Source: Pseudoalteromonas sp. EB27
Lineage (GTDB): Bacteria > Pseudomonadota > Gammaproteobacteria > Enterobacterales > Alteromonadaceae
DNA length: 64,000 nucleotides
Assembly: GCF_001974875.1 (NCBI RefSeq)
Contig: NZ_MTQD01000009.1
Coordinates: forward strand, 150,211 to 214,210
Reading direction: 5' to 3'
In this document: positions 6,957-14,546 of the stretch, one piece after another
Position numbering within the stretch: position 1 is the stretch's first letter
Layout of the letters: each line of letters opens with the position of its first letter
Notes under the pieces: model-generated
Told to the model about the DNA's origin: nothing
Seen by the model: the letters and a program-made list of their open reading frames with translations, nothing else
The model's database searches: none
Made by a program: the position numbers and the translations under genes

Positions 6957-6980
6957 ATAAGTAAACTATAGTTGACCTTT
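6957..6980. promoter_or_regulatory. hipBA operator-like palindrome O4, at the start codon
   Basis: Core ATAAGTAA-N8-TTGACCTTT ends 1 bp before the hipB ATG and starts 50 bp after O3. It overlaps the predicted transcription start and the place where a ribosome-binding site should be; no clear Shine-Dalgarno is seen there. Confidence 0.5.
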
Positions 6981-6981
6981 A

Positions 6982-7308
6982 ATGAGTGAATTACCAGCAA
7001 AAAAAACACTTGGAAGAGTTGTTAAACGCACTGAAATGCCTGATCTATCAAAGCCGTTTTCGTCGGTGCGACTCGCTAAAGCGATTACTTCAAAGCGAAC
7101 AGGCATGAAGCTTACGCTGGTTGATGTATCGCAAGCACTTAATATTTCAAAGCCTACGCTGATAAAAATAGAAAAAGGTGATGTGAATGTGCAGTTTTTT
7201 AATGTACTCAAAGTGATGGAATACTTGGGGTTGTCGTTTAGCCTTGTCAGTGATGACGAGTCGCACCACAATAACAAGGATGAGGTGAGCGATGAGCAGT
7301 GGTATTAA
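6982..7308 (+). CDS. hipB: HipB-like XRE-family antitoxin
   Basis: The product has 108 residues. A helix-turn-helix of the XRE/Cro type occupies about residues 43-85 (LTLVDVSQALNISKPTLIKI, then EKG), the usual DNA-binding part of HipB antitoxins. The N-terminal 35 residues are a basic extension. It overlaps the hipA gene by 17 bp, the common antitoxin-first arrangement that couples translation. Four palindromes of one consensus lie in the 175 bp upstream, the last touching the ATG, so strong autoregulation is likely. In E. coli HipB dimers bind four operators with a different consensus, TATCC-N8-GGATA. The antitoxin role is inferred from family and context. Confidence 0.85.
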   Translation: MSELPAKKTLGRVVKRTEMPDLSKPFSSVRLAKAITSKRTGMKLTLVDVSQALNISKPTLIKIEKGDVNVQFFNVLKVMEYLGLSFSLVSDDESHHNNKDEVSDEQWY

Positions 7309-8680
7309 AAAAAATAGCTTGGATGTATTTATTGGGCATACGCAAAAGATAGGTGCGATAACCCTTGATATAGGCTCTGAAAATGAAATTGCATTTACCT
7401 ATGAGCTTGAGTGGATTAACAAGGGTTTTGCTATTTCACCACACTTACCGCTCAATGGTGATTTTGACTCACGTGATGTGCGTAATTATTTACAAAACTT
7501 ATTACCCGAGGGCAAAGGTCTTGATGAGATTATAAGTAGTACTACTATCTCTAAAAATAATACGTTTGGTTTGATTAAAGTAATTGGCGAGGAAACGTCA
7601 GGCGCTTTGTCGTTTAGAGCAAGTAACAGTACTTTAAAGCAAACATCTTTTCGTGAAGTAACTAGTGACGAGCTAAGCCAAAAACTTAAACGCTTTGTAC
7701 AAGTTGGCGAGCCAATTACTCATTGGGATGGCCGAACTCGGCTCTCTGTTGCTGGCGTTCAAGACAAACTAAACCTACTCGAAATCGATAGTAAATTAGG
7801 ATTTGGTGAAGGGGAGCTATGTTCTAATAAAATTTTTAAATTCGAAACAGGTACCGCTCCTTTCATTGCAGTAAATGAACTTTTTACCATGCTTTTGGCA
7901 AAAGAGTCGGGGCTCAATGTTCCCCATGTTGAGTTGCGTACTTACGCAGATGTAAGAGTATTTGTAATAGATCGCTTTGATAGGCGCGTTACACAAGATC
8001 AAAACCGTGTATTACGTCGTCATATTATTGATGGTTGCCAAGCCACTAATTTACCTCCTTCTTATAAATATGAGCGTCAGCATGGTGATGATGGGGATGG
8101 TATTTATATTCGAGATGGCGTTTCTTTTGCAAAACTCTTTAGTGTTAAAACAACGAATGTACAAGCGTATGAGGCTCAGCTTATTCGTTGGATGACATTT
8201 AATATTTTAGTACGTAATTACGATGCTCATGGCAAAAACATTAGTTTTTTTGTTGGTAAAAATGGTTTAGAGCTTACGCCGTTTTACGACTTGGTAAATA
8301 TAGAGGCTATTATTGAGCAGGGAAGCATTGACCGTGATATGGGCTATTTACAGCCTAAAATATCAAGGTGTTATGCTATGTCAGTGGGGGAGCATAATTC
8401 GCAAAGTGCGGGCAATTTTACTAATGAGATTACAGCTTACATGTTAGCTGATTTTGCTGATGAATTTGCTATTTCACTTCCACGGATGCAACTACTTATG
8501 AGTCAAACCGTTGATTCTGTATTAGCCGCAATTGATACGGCTAAAGTTTCTGCTGTTAAAAATAACTTATCTTCTGCTGAATTAGCACACATTGATTTGT
8601 GCATAAGAATAATTAATAAAGCTGCAAATAAGCTGAGTGAGCAAATAATACAACTACCAAATATGGATGCATTTATTTAA
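7292..8680 (+). CDS. hipA: HipA-like serine/threonine kinase toxin
   Basis: The product has 462 residues, close to E. coli HipA (440). HipA phosphorylates glutamyl-tRNA synthetase, stalling translation and inducing persistence. Visible motifs are the N-terminal HipA_N-type region (NYLQNLLPEG), the glycine-rich LSVAGVQDKL with S152 near the position of the autophosphorylated Ser150 of E. coli, the catalytic loop NYDAHGKN with D311 (E. coli D309), and the metal-binding PFYDLVN. All kinase residues look intact, so it should be active. Overlaps hipB by 17 bp. No terminator is apparent behind it, only REP-like repeats. The substrate may differ from E. coli. Confidence 0.9.
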   Translation: MSSGIKKNSLDVFIGHTQKIGAITLDIGSENEIAFTYELEWINKGFAISPHLPLNGDFDSRDVRNYLQNLLPEGKGLDEIISSTTISKNNTFGLIKVIGEETSGALSFRASNSTLKQTSFREVTSDELSQKLKRFVQVGEPITHWDGRTRLSVAGVQDKLNLLEIDSKLGFGEGELCSNKIFKFETGTAPFIAVNELFTMLLAKESGLNVPHVELRTYADVRVFVIDRFDRRVTQDQNRVLRRHIIDGCQATNLPPSYKYERQHGDDGDGIYIRDGVSFAKLFSVKTTNVQAYEAQLIRWMTFNILVRNYDAHGKNISFFVGKNGLELTPFYDLVNIEAIIEQGSIDRDMGYLQPKISRCYAMSVGEHNSQSAGNFTNEITAYMLADFADEFAISLPRMQLLMSQTVDSVLAAIDTAKVSAVKNNLSSAELAHIDLCIRIINKAANKLSEQIIQLPNMDAFI

Positions 8681-8719
8681 ATATTAGAAAATAAATACAC
8701 GCATTTTGAGTGATAAATT

Positions 8720-8842
8720 CATATATTGGTTGCCAGCATCAACGCGATATTTGTAAATTAAAAGCGCGAGATAAAATCACACCTACGCTTTTGTTAAGAG
8801 TGATGTTTACATTAATGTAGGTGAGGTTTTATACCTCGCTTA
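8720..8842. repeat. REP-like fragments in both orientations
   Basis: AACGCGATATTTGTAAATTA (8734-) matches the tail of the structured repeats, GCGCGAGATAAAATCACACC (8764-) is a REP-like hairpin, and 8816-8841 (TGTAGGTGAGGTTTTATACC and on) is an inverted copy. An inverted pair of this kind can form a long hairpin downstream of hipA and may end or protect its transcript. Confidence 0.6.
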
Positions 8843-8932
8843 TAAATACATTTTTTACCACAGAAAAGTGAATTATTGTTCTATGTAGCGCTTAAAAGTA
8901 ATGAGGCAATTAACTCTGCTCATGTGAGGCGA

Positions 8933-9165
8933 ATAGGTGTTTAGGTGAGCTTTGTAGAGTTGATTGGGGTAATGATCTAGTTACTAGAGGGCAAAGCGCG
9001 ATGTAAAATCGCGCCTACAATTTAAAAGCTTCGCTTTTCGCGCGAGCAAGCTGAGCGCCTACAGGTGTTTGGGTGAGCTTTGTAGCGTTGATTGGGAGTT
9101 ATGAACCAGAGTTACTAGAGGGCAAAGCGCGATGTAAAATCGCACCTACAATTTAAAAGCTTCGG
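8933..9165 (+). repeat. Two tandem REP-like units
   Basis: Unit 1 (8933-9062) and unit 2 (9062-9165) both read GGTGTTTRGGTGAGCTTTG, a diverged AT-rich middle, TTACTAGAGGGCAAAGCGCG, the ATGTAAAATCGC hairpin and CCTACAATTTAAAAGCTTCG. Unit 1 ends with the GCGAGCAAGCTGAGCGCC tail. The 8681-9172 gap holds nothing else that I can see. Confidence 0.8.
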
Positions 9166-9172
9166 TTTCCTC

Positions 9173-10672
9173 TTATTCCAACCGCGTTACTTTCACTTTT
9201 ATTTTACCTGCATTAGCGCCATAAAAGCGGCTTAAGTCGTTTGCAAATGGGCAAAACTCGCCTGATTTATCCACTTTAATGTCGGCGCCATTGGCTATTT
9301 CAAAAAGGTGGTCGTCGTTTTTATTAATAGCACCAATGAGTGAAAACCATTGTGCGCGAGGAAATCGTCTAAATGGTTCAAGCACGGCCATTGGGATTTC
9401 TTTTACGCCAAGTTGTACGTTGTCGCGGTTCCAGCCTAATGGCGTGCACTTTATGCCATCGTCAAACCAATATTGATTTGGGTATGGGGTAAAGCGGTAC
9501 GTGGCGCCTTGCTCTAGCATGAGGCCGGTTGCGTTGTATTGCTCAGAGGCAAATACCATTACATCTTGGCTTTGGTTAATGCTCAGCACACTCATGTTTT
9601 GATTAGCCAGTTCTATATGTTGGCTTAAACCAATAAAGCTAAGTGTGGTGTTGTCGTTGTAGCTAATTTTGTAGTGCAGTTTTTTAAGCGATTCTGGGCG
9701 GTAACTGGTTAGCTTATTAATACGTTCGGCTACGCTGTAGTGTACTAAGGGCTCAAGGTTGCTGGCTTCGTCATCAATTAATATATAGCACTGCCTATCT
9801 ACTAATTTAAAAAACGGGTTAAACCAAAAGTAATTTTGTTGATGACTTAATGCGAGCGGATCGGGCGTTACTGTTACGTCATCTTGTGCTACTAAGTTGC
9901 TATCGGGGAGTAGGGTTTCGTAATCTATATCGTGGCTAGTGAGTAACGATATATTAAGCGGTTGTTCTATTAGCCACTCAAGTGCATAGCGCAAGCTAAT
10001 ATCGGCTAGGCCATCGCGGTAGTAACCGCCGCCAATGTCTGAATGCGCACCTGCAAACCATAGCTCAGTAATATTGTTTTGATGGTTCATGAGTGTGGGT
10101 TCAAAGGCGCGGCGTTTTTCGTCAAGGGCTACGCAGTGCAGCGCGTGAGTAATGTTGTTGGCAATGGTATGGTTTTCAAAAATAACGTGCTCTGCGCCGC
10201 GTGTGGCTTTACTTACTTTTGACAAGCCAATTGAGGCGACGGTATCAAACACACATACGTAAACATTATCAGCAATTAAAGGCTCTAGGATTTTGGCAAA
10301 ACGCCTAGCAAGTGCACCGCCTCGGCTAAAACCCGTTAGTAGTATGGTATCGCCTATTAGGTAGTGAGCTTTAAAGTCGCTTAACGCTTGATTTAAAATA
10401 CTGGCTACGTCGTCACCACGAGGTGCAAGGGTTTGGTTTAAAATGCGTTTAAGGCGGCTGCCTTTGGTACCAATACCTTGATAATAAAAACTGAGTTGGT
10501 TAGCAAATGGAGTAATTGGGGAGTCTTCTAATTTACCGCCAAGCAGTAAATGCAATTTTAGAATGTTGGTAATATTAGAGTCTTCTTTAAAATGATCAGA
10601 GCTAAATTGCTCTGCATCACGGGGTTCGTTTCCTGTGCCGTCAAAGTTAAAAATTAGCGTTTTACCCGTCAT
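9173..10672 (-). CDS. DUF2235 alpha/beta-hydrolase (Tle1-like phospholipase candidate)
   Basis: The product has 499 residues. It begins with the family hallmark FDGTGNEP (residues 10-17), then has the nucleophile elbow GFSRGG (114-119, Ser116) and an acidic motif AGAHSDIGGGY. DUF2235 proteins include the Tle1 phospholipases delivered by type VI secretion, and also non-secreted hydrolases. There is no signal peptide, as expected for a T6SS cargo. The C-terminal ~250 residues are unassigned. The gene directly upstream encodes a membrane-anchored solenoid protein that would suit an immunity role. No T6SS structural, VgrG or PAAR gene is in the window, so the secretion link is inference. Confidence 0.75.
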   Translation of the reverse strand: MTGKTLIFNFDGTGNEPRDAEQFSSDHFKEDSNITNILKLHLLLGGKLEDSPITPFANQLSFYYQGIGTKGSRLKRILNQTLAPRGDDVASILNQALSDFKAHYLIGDTILLTGFSRGGALARRFAKILEPLIADNVYVCVFDTVASIGLSKVSKATRGAEHVIFENHTIANNITHALHCVALDEKRRAFEPTLMNHQNNITELWFAGAHSDIGGGYYRDGLADISLRYALEWLIEQPLNISLLTSHDIDYETLLPDSNLVAQDDVTVTPDPLALSHQQNYFWFNPFFKLVDRQCYILIDDEASNLEPLVHYSVAERINKLTSYRPESLKKLHYKISYNDNTTLSFIGLSQHIELANQNMSVLSINQSQDVMVFASEQYNATGLMLEQGATYRFTPYPNQYWFDDGIKCTPLGWNRDNVQLGVKEIPMAVLEPFRRFPRAQWFSLIGAINKNDDHLFEIANGADIKVDKSGEFCPFANDLSRFYGANAGKIKVKVTRLE

Positions 10673-10767
10673 AACCCAATTTCCTTAGTTGTTTTAAATA
10701 CTCTACACAGACAATGTTAAAAATTAAAGACAATATTCATCAAGTAATGGCTCGCCTGTTATTTAGA

Positions 10768-12858
10768 TCAGTGATTATTAAAAATATAGTGATTTAGCTC
10801 TGTGCCCTCGGCGGGTTTTAGTGCAGGGTTAAGTTGTACTAACTGCTGATAAACTTCAGGATAAAATGTTTTTAATCGGGCAACGCGAGAAAAGTGGTTT
10901 GGTTCAAATTTTTCTACAAGCTGCAACGCTAAAGGGACCATTGGGCTCAACTCACCTTGGGTGTAGCTTTGTTCTAGCGCTAAGTCGAGTATATCTACGC
11001 CAAGTTTACTGGGAACAGTCGGTATTTTATTATCAATTAGAAATTGGACTACTTCGACAGAAGATGATGCAGCTTGTATATAAACGTCGCGTCCACGTAT
11101 ATCGGTAATCGAAAAATCAAAACCAAGTTGTGCAAGTTCTTGCCATTTTTTTAGTGGAAACCAGCTTAGTCTAACCAAATCCTTTGGAGGGACGGGTAGT
11201 GTTCGGCTATTCCAAATAGGAACTAAGTCATATGGATTTTCAAGTAACCTAATAAATAGCACGTTTGTTTCTGTTTGGTTTAGTGGAGTTGTTTGGCTGT
11301 ATTCAAGTGCTTTTTTAAATTCTTTTTTAGCTAAATACTCACGAAATACATTATCGCTTCTATCTGAAGAGGTACGACCGGCAAGAGTGTTCCACCAATA
11401 ATTAACTAAAACAGGGTCTATATCTTGTAATACGTCTTCAAAGTTGCTGCCATATTCTTTTTCAATTTCGCGAACTTTTGCGTAAGCGTCTCTATCTTGT
11501 ATGAGCTTTTGGGCTGCAAATAGCTTCTTTGGTAGTTGACTACAATTGCTTGAGTATGAATCTAGTTCTTCTTTTTTAAGTTGTATTTCTTGTAAAAATT
11601 GAGATATTTCAGAATCATCGGGCTCACTCACTTGTGGCAATGTGGCGTTGTCTATTTTACCAATAGGGCTAAAGTAAGCATATTGCTCAGGGTTTTCCTG
11701 CCCATTAATATAGGCGCCTTGCTGGTAAATAAAATCACTTACAAAAGAAACGCCTTTGCCATTTAGGTCATCATTAGCATTGCCGCTATGAGCTTTATAG
11801 CCCTGCTCTGTGAGGTAGTCCAACATTTGAGTATGCTTTGCATCTAAAGGGGCTGGCGTTAAGTTACCACTTCTAGGCAGGTTTACTATTGCAACATCTA
11901 AACCAGTAAATAAGCCAGGCCGATTGGTTGGTGTTACGCCTAGTTGTTGTAGTGCTTTTACAAGCGGTAAATTAAACTGGCTTACGGCAATATCAGCCAT
12001 ATTATACAAAACAGAATTTTCTTCGTACAGCGGCATAGCATCCAGTGCAGGCACCTGCTTCATAAGTGCAAAAATATACTCATTAGGAATGTTGTTTTTA
12101 ATCGCAGTAGCCACTTCATTTACTGTAAATTGGTTAGTTGAAATTGCCTGCTCAAACTCTTTTGGCGTAAATTTATTTGCATTAAGCACAAACAATGTCG
12201 CCGGGGAAATAACTTCACTGCCCTCAAGTTTAATAAACGTTTTAGAGTAAGTGGTAAATGTATCAGTGTTGTTTAATAAAGCATAAAGGGTTTCTTTTTG
12301 TACATTTTCATCAAGGGGTACACTCAGAGTAAGTCCTGAAGGGCTATGTTTATTATCTCCAAGCTGTTGAATCATTTCTTTTACTTTATCATTGGTGAAG
12401 CCTTTAATTGCCTCAATGCCTTGCCAATTAGCTAATTCGTCTAAAGAGCTAGTAATACTAAGCTGCTGCTTTTGCTCAGCAACTATGGCATCTCTTAAAA
12501 AGGCAATGTATTGACGCTTATAGATTCCTGATAGGGTTGCATACTTTAAAAGCGTGGGGACCGACGTCCCTTTTTTAAGCTCACTCACAAAAAATGAAAC
12601 AAGCGATTGGTTTAAATTATTTATTTTTATATGTTGTTGCTGTGATTGATCTCTGCAAAGGCGAATATCCTTTTTTAGATCTGTGACTATTCTTAGCTGT
12701 GTGCCTTCTGCGGGCTGCTTTTTATTAACTAAATTAGGCTCAGTGGCATTTGGTGCAGCCACGTTGGTCTGCTCTACAGCGGCTGTGTTAGGCTGGGTTT
12801 TAAATAGATATACTGCCAAAGCCGTTATAATTATAAGTCCGAGAAGTCGCTTTTTCAT
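10768..12858 (-). CDS. Membrane-anchored ankyrin-like repeat protein, candidate immunity protein
   Basis: The product has 696 residues from the ATG at 12858, preceded by AAAGGA; a TTG three codons earlier is unlikely. It starts MKKRLLG with one hydrophobic helix (residues 4-18), either an anchor or an uncleaved signal, so the bulk should be periplasmic. Two helical-repeat stretches look ankyrin-like: around FNLPLVKALQQLGV (~residue 295) and WQELAQLGFDFSITDIRGRD (~590) followed by VVQFLIDNKI. Between them is a charged coiled-coil-like segment. It lies 95 bp upstream of the DUF2235 hydrolase on the same strand. Ankyrin-like partners are plausible inhibitors of Tle1-type lipases, but no direct evidence is visible. 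Confidence 0.6.
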   Translation of the reverse strand: MKKRLLGLIIITALAVYLFKTQPNTAAVEQTNVAAPNATEPNLVNKKQPAEGTQLRIVTDLKKDIRLCRDQSQQQHIKINNLNQSLVSFFVSELKKGTSVPTLLKYATLSGIYKRQYIAFLRDAIVAEQKQQLSITSSLDELANWQGIEAIKGFTNDKVKEMIQQLGDNKHSPSGLTLSVPLDENVQKETLYALLNNTDTFTTYSKTFIKLEGSEVISPATLFVLNANKFTPKEFEQAISTNQFTVNEVATAIKNNIPNEYIFALMKQVPALDAMPLYEENSVLYNMADIAVSQFNLPLVKALQQLGVTPTNRPGLFTGLDVAIVNLPRSGNLTPAPLDAKHTQMLDYLTEQGYKAHSGNANDDLNGKGVSFVSDFIYQQGAYINGQENPEQYAYFSPIGKIDNATLPQVSEPDDSEISQFLQEIQLKKEELDSYSSNCSQLPKKLFAAQKLIQDRDAYAKVREIEKEYGSNFEDVLQDIDPVLVNYWWNTLAGRTSSDRSDNVFREYLAKKEFKKALEYSQTTPLNQTETNVLFIRLLENPYDLVPIWNSRTLPVPPKDLVRLSWFPLKKWQELAQLGFDFSITDIRGRDVYIQAASSSVEVVQFLIDNKIPTVPSKLGVDILDLALEQSYTQGELSPMVPLALQLVEKFEPNHFSRVARLKTFYPEVYQQLVQLNPALKPAEGTELNHYIFNNH

Positions 12859-12994
12859 AACCGCCAATCCTTTGATGTTATTAAAATATTCTCACATCGT
12901 ACTACTTTAGGTACGCAAAGTGCAAAAAGCCTTAAGAGATAATACTTATTAACTTTTAAAGCTTTTTAGTGGTTTGCTGAGCGTACTTAATTTA

Positions 12995-14299
12995 TTAGTG
13001 CAATTTCATTTTTGGGCGTACTACACGCAGCACTTTTTCGCTTATCCATAATGCAAAGGTTTTTGCGCTGCCGTGTATGGCGCGTTGGTGCATACGGTAT
13101 AAAGATATATACATAAAGCGGGCAATTTTACCTTCAATAAAAAAGGTATTGCTGGTTAGGTTACCCATTAAGTTACCCACGGTGCTATAGCTCGATAAGT
13201 TAACCAGCGAGCCATGGTCGCTGTATTTAAAGCCGCGTAGTGGTTGCTGCTTTAGCGTTGCGATAAGATTTTTTTCGACGCACTGCGCCATTTGATGCGC
13301 CGATTGTGCGCGTGGCGGTACTTGCTTGCCATCGGCTTGGGTAAATGCGCAGCAATCGCCTAATACAAAAATGCTTTCGTCTACGGTGCTTTGTAAAAAC
13401 TCGTTTACTTGAATTTGGTTGCTGCGAGTAAGCTCAAAAATACCTAAGTCTTTAATAAAATCAGGTGCTTTTACGCCTGCCGCCCACACCATAATATCGG
13501 CATCAATGTGTTCTTCGTCTTTGGTGATAAAGCCTTGTGCGGTGCCTTCTTTTACTTGCGTTTGCTCGCGCACGTTTACACCAAGTTTTAATAGTTCACG
13601 CTTGGCACTTACGGCAATACGCTCTGGTAATGCAGGTAAAATACGCGGGCCGGCTTCTATTAAATGAATATGCAAACGCTTAGACGACATATTTGTTAAG
13701 CCATACAGCTTTAATAGCTCAGACACATGGTAAAGCTCAGCTGAAAGCTCAACACCCGTAGCACCACCGCCAACAATGGCAATATTAAGTGATTGCTGTT
13801 GGTTATCGTCTTGGTGAAGGCGCGTAAAGCTATCTAGTAATGAGTGCTGAAAGCGCTCTGCTTGTTGGCTTGAATCTAAAAAGTAGCAATGCTCTTTTAT
13901 ACCAGGGGTATTAAAGTCGTTACTTACGCTGCCAATGGCAATAACAAGGTGATCGTAACGAACTGTACGGCCAGGTAAAATAGTGTGGCCTAACTCGTCG
14001 TTAAGTGGGGAGAGAGTAATTGTTTTATTGCTTTGGTCTATATTGCAAAAGGTACCAAGTTGAAAACGATAATGATGTTTTGCGGCATGGGCTGAATACA
14101 CAACGCCATCTAAATCGGGGTCAATAGAGCCTGTCGCTACTTCGTGCAGTAACGGCTTCCATATGTGGGTACGGTTTTTGTCTATTAACAGTATATCTGC
14201 TTGTTTCTTTTTTCCTAGCTTATGCCCCAGTTGGGTTGCAAGTTCTAATCCGCCAGCACCACCGCCAATAACGACGATTTTAGGTATTGTAATACTCAT
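12995..14299 (-). CDS. ndh: Type II NADH dehydrogenase (NDH-2)
   Basis: Single-subunit, non-proton-pumping FAD enzyme that passes electrons from NADH to quinone at the inner face of the membrane. The product has 434 residues, the normal length. The N-terminal Rossmann motif GGGAGGLE (residues 12-19) binds FAD, and a second, AIVGGGATGVELSAEL near 172, binds NADH. The segment VLGDCCAF near 310 is the FAD contact typical of the family. The C-terminus (FMYISLYRMHQRAIHG) is the amphipathic membrane-binding region. It is monocistronic, divergent from the RecQ-like gene across about 250 bp. The ATG at 14299 has GGGCAAC upstream. Confidence 0.95.
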   Translation of the reverse strand: MSITIPKIVVIGGGAGGLELATQLGHKLGKKKQADILLIDKNRTHIWKPLLHEVATGSIDPDLDGVVYSAHAAKHHYRFQLGTFCNIDQSNKTITLSPLNDELGHTILPGRTVRYDHLVIAIGSVSNDFNTPGIKEHCYFLDSSQQAERFQHSLLDSFTRLHQDDNQQQSLNIAIVGGGATGVELSAELYHVSELLKLYGLTNMSSKRLHIHLIEAGPRILPALPERIAVSAKRELLKLGVNVREQTQVKEGTAQGFITKDEEHIDADIMVWAAGVKAPDFIKDLGIFELTRSNQIQVNEFLQSTVDESIFVLGDCCAFTQADGKQVPPRAQSAHQMAQCVEKNLIATLKQQPLRGFKYSDHGSLVNLSSYSTVGNLMGNLTSNTFFIEGKIARFMYISLYRMHQRAIHGSAKTFALWISEKVLRVVRPKMKLH

Positions 14300-14321
14300 A
14301 ACGTTGCCCTTAAAAATAATA

Positions 14322-14370
14322 TACCCAAGTGATCTGTATTTTTTATTAGATTTTTAAGGTGACTTGGGTA
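14322..14370. repeat. Imperfect inverted repeat upstream of ndh
   Basis: Arms TACCCAAGTGATCT (14322-14335) and AGGTGACTTGGGTA (14357-14370) pair with one mismatch around a T-rich 21-bp loop. It starts 23 bp upstream of the ndh ATG. It could be a regulatory site or one copy of a dispersed extragenic element; the window has no second copy to decide. Confidence 0.45.
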
Positions 14371-14546
14371 TCAATAAATTATTTTGGCAACAAGTAGTTA
14401 CTACTCATTTTATGGGTGTCTAGTTTGCGCCTAAATAAAACCGATGTCAGCAAAAAATGCTGAATAAAGGCATATAAGTTATACTCACTTTCTTATCGTT
14501 TAGCTGTGCAGTTAAATTGCTGTTAAAAACCCCGAAAAGGACATTT

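Noticed and set aside
7817..8195. Antisense and alternative-frame ORFs inside hipA
   Set aside because: They lie wholly within an intact HipA kinase frame, have no motif and no ribosome-binding site.
14517..14546. Longer N-terminus for the RecQ-like helicase
   Set aside because: The extra ten residues lack family similarity, and AAAAGGA stands at the right distance from ATG 14547.
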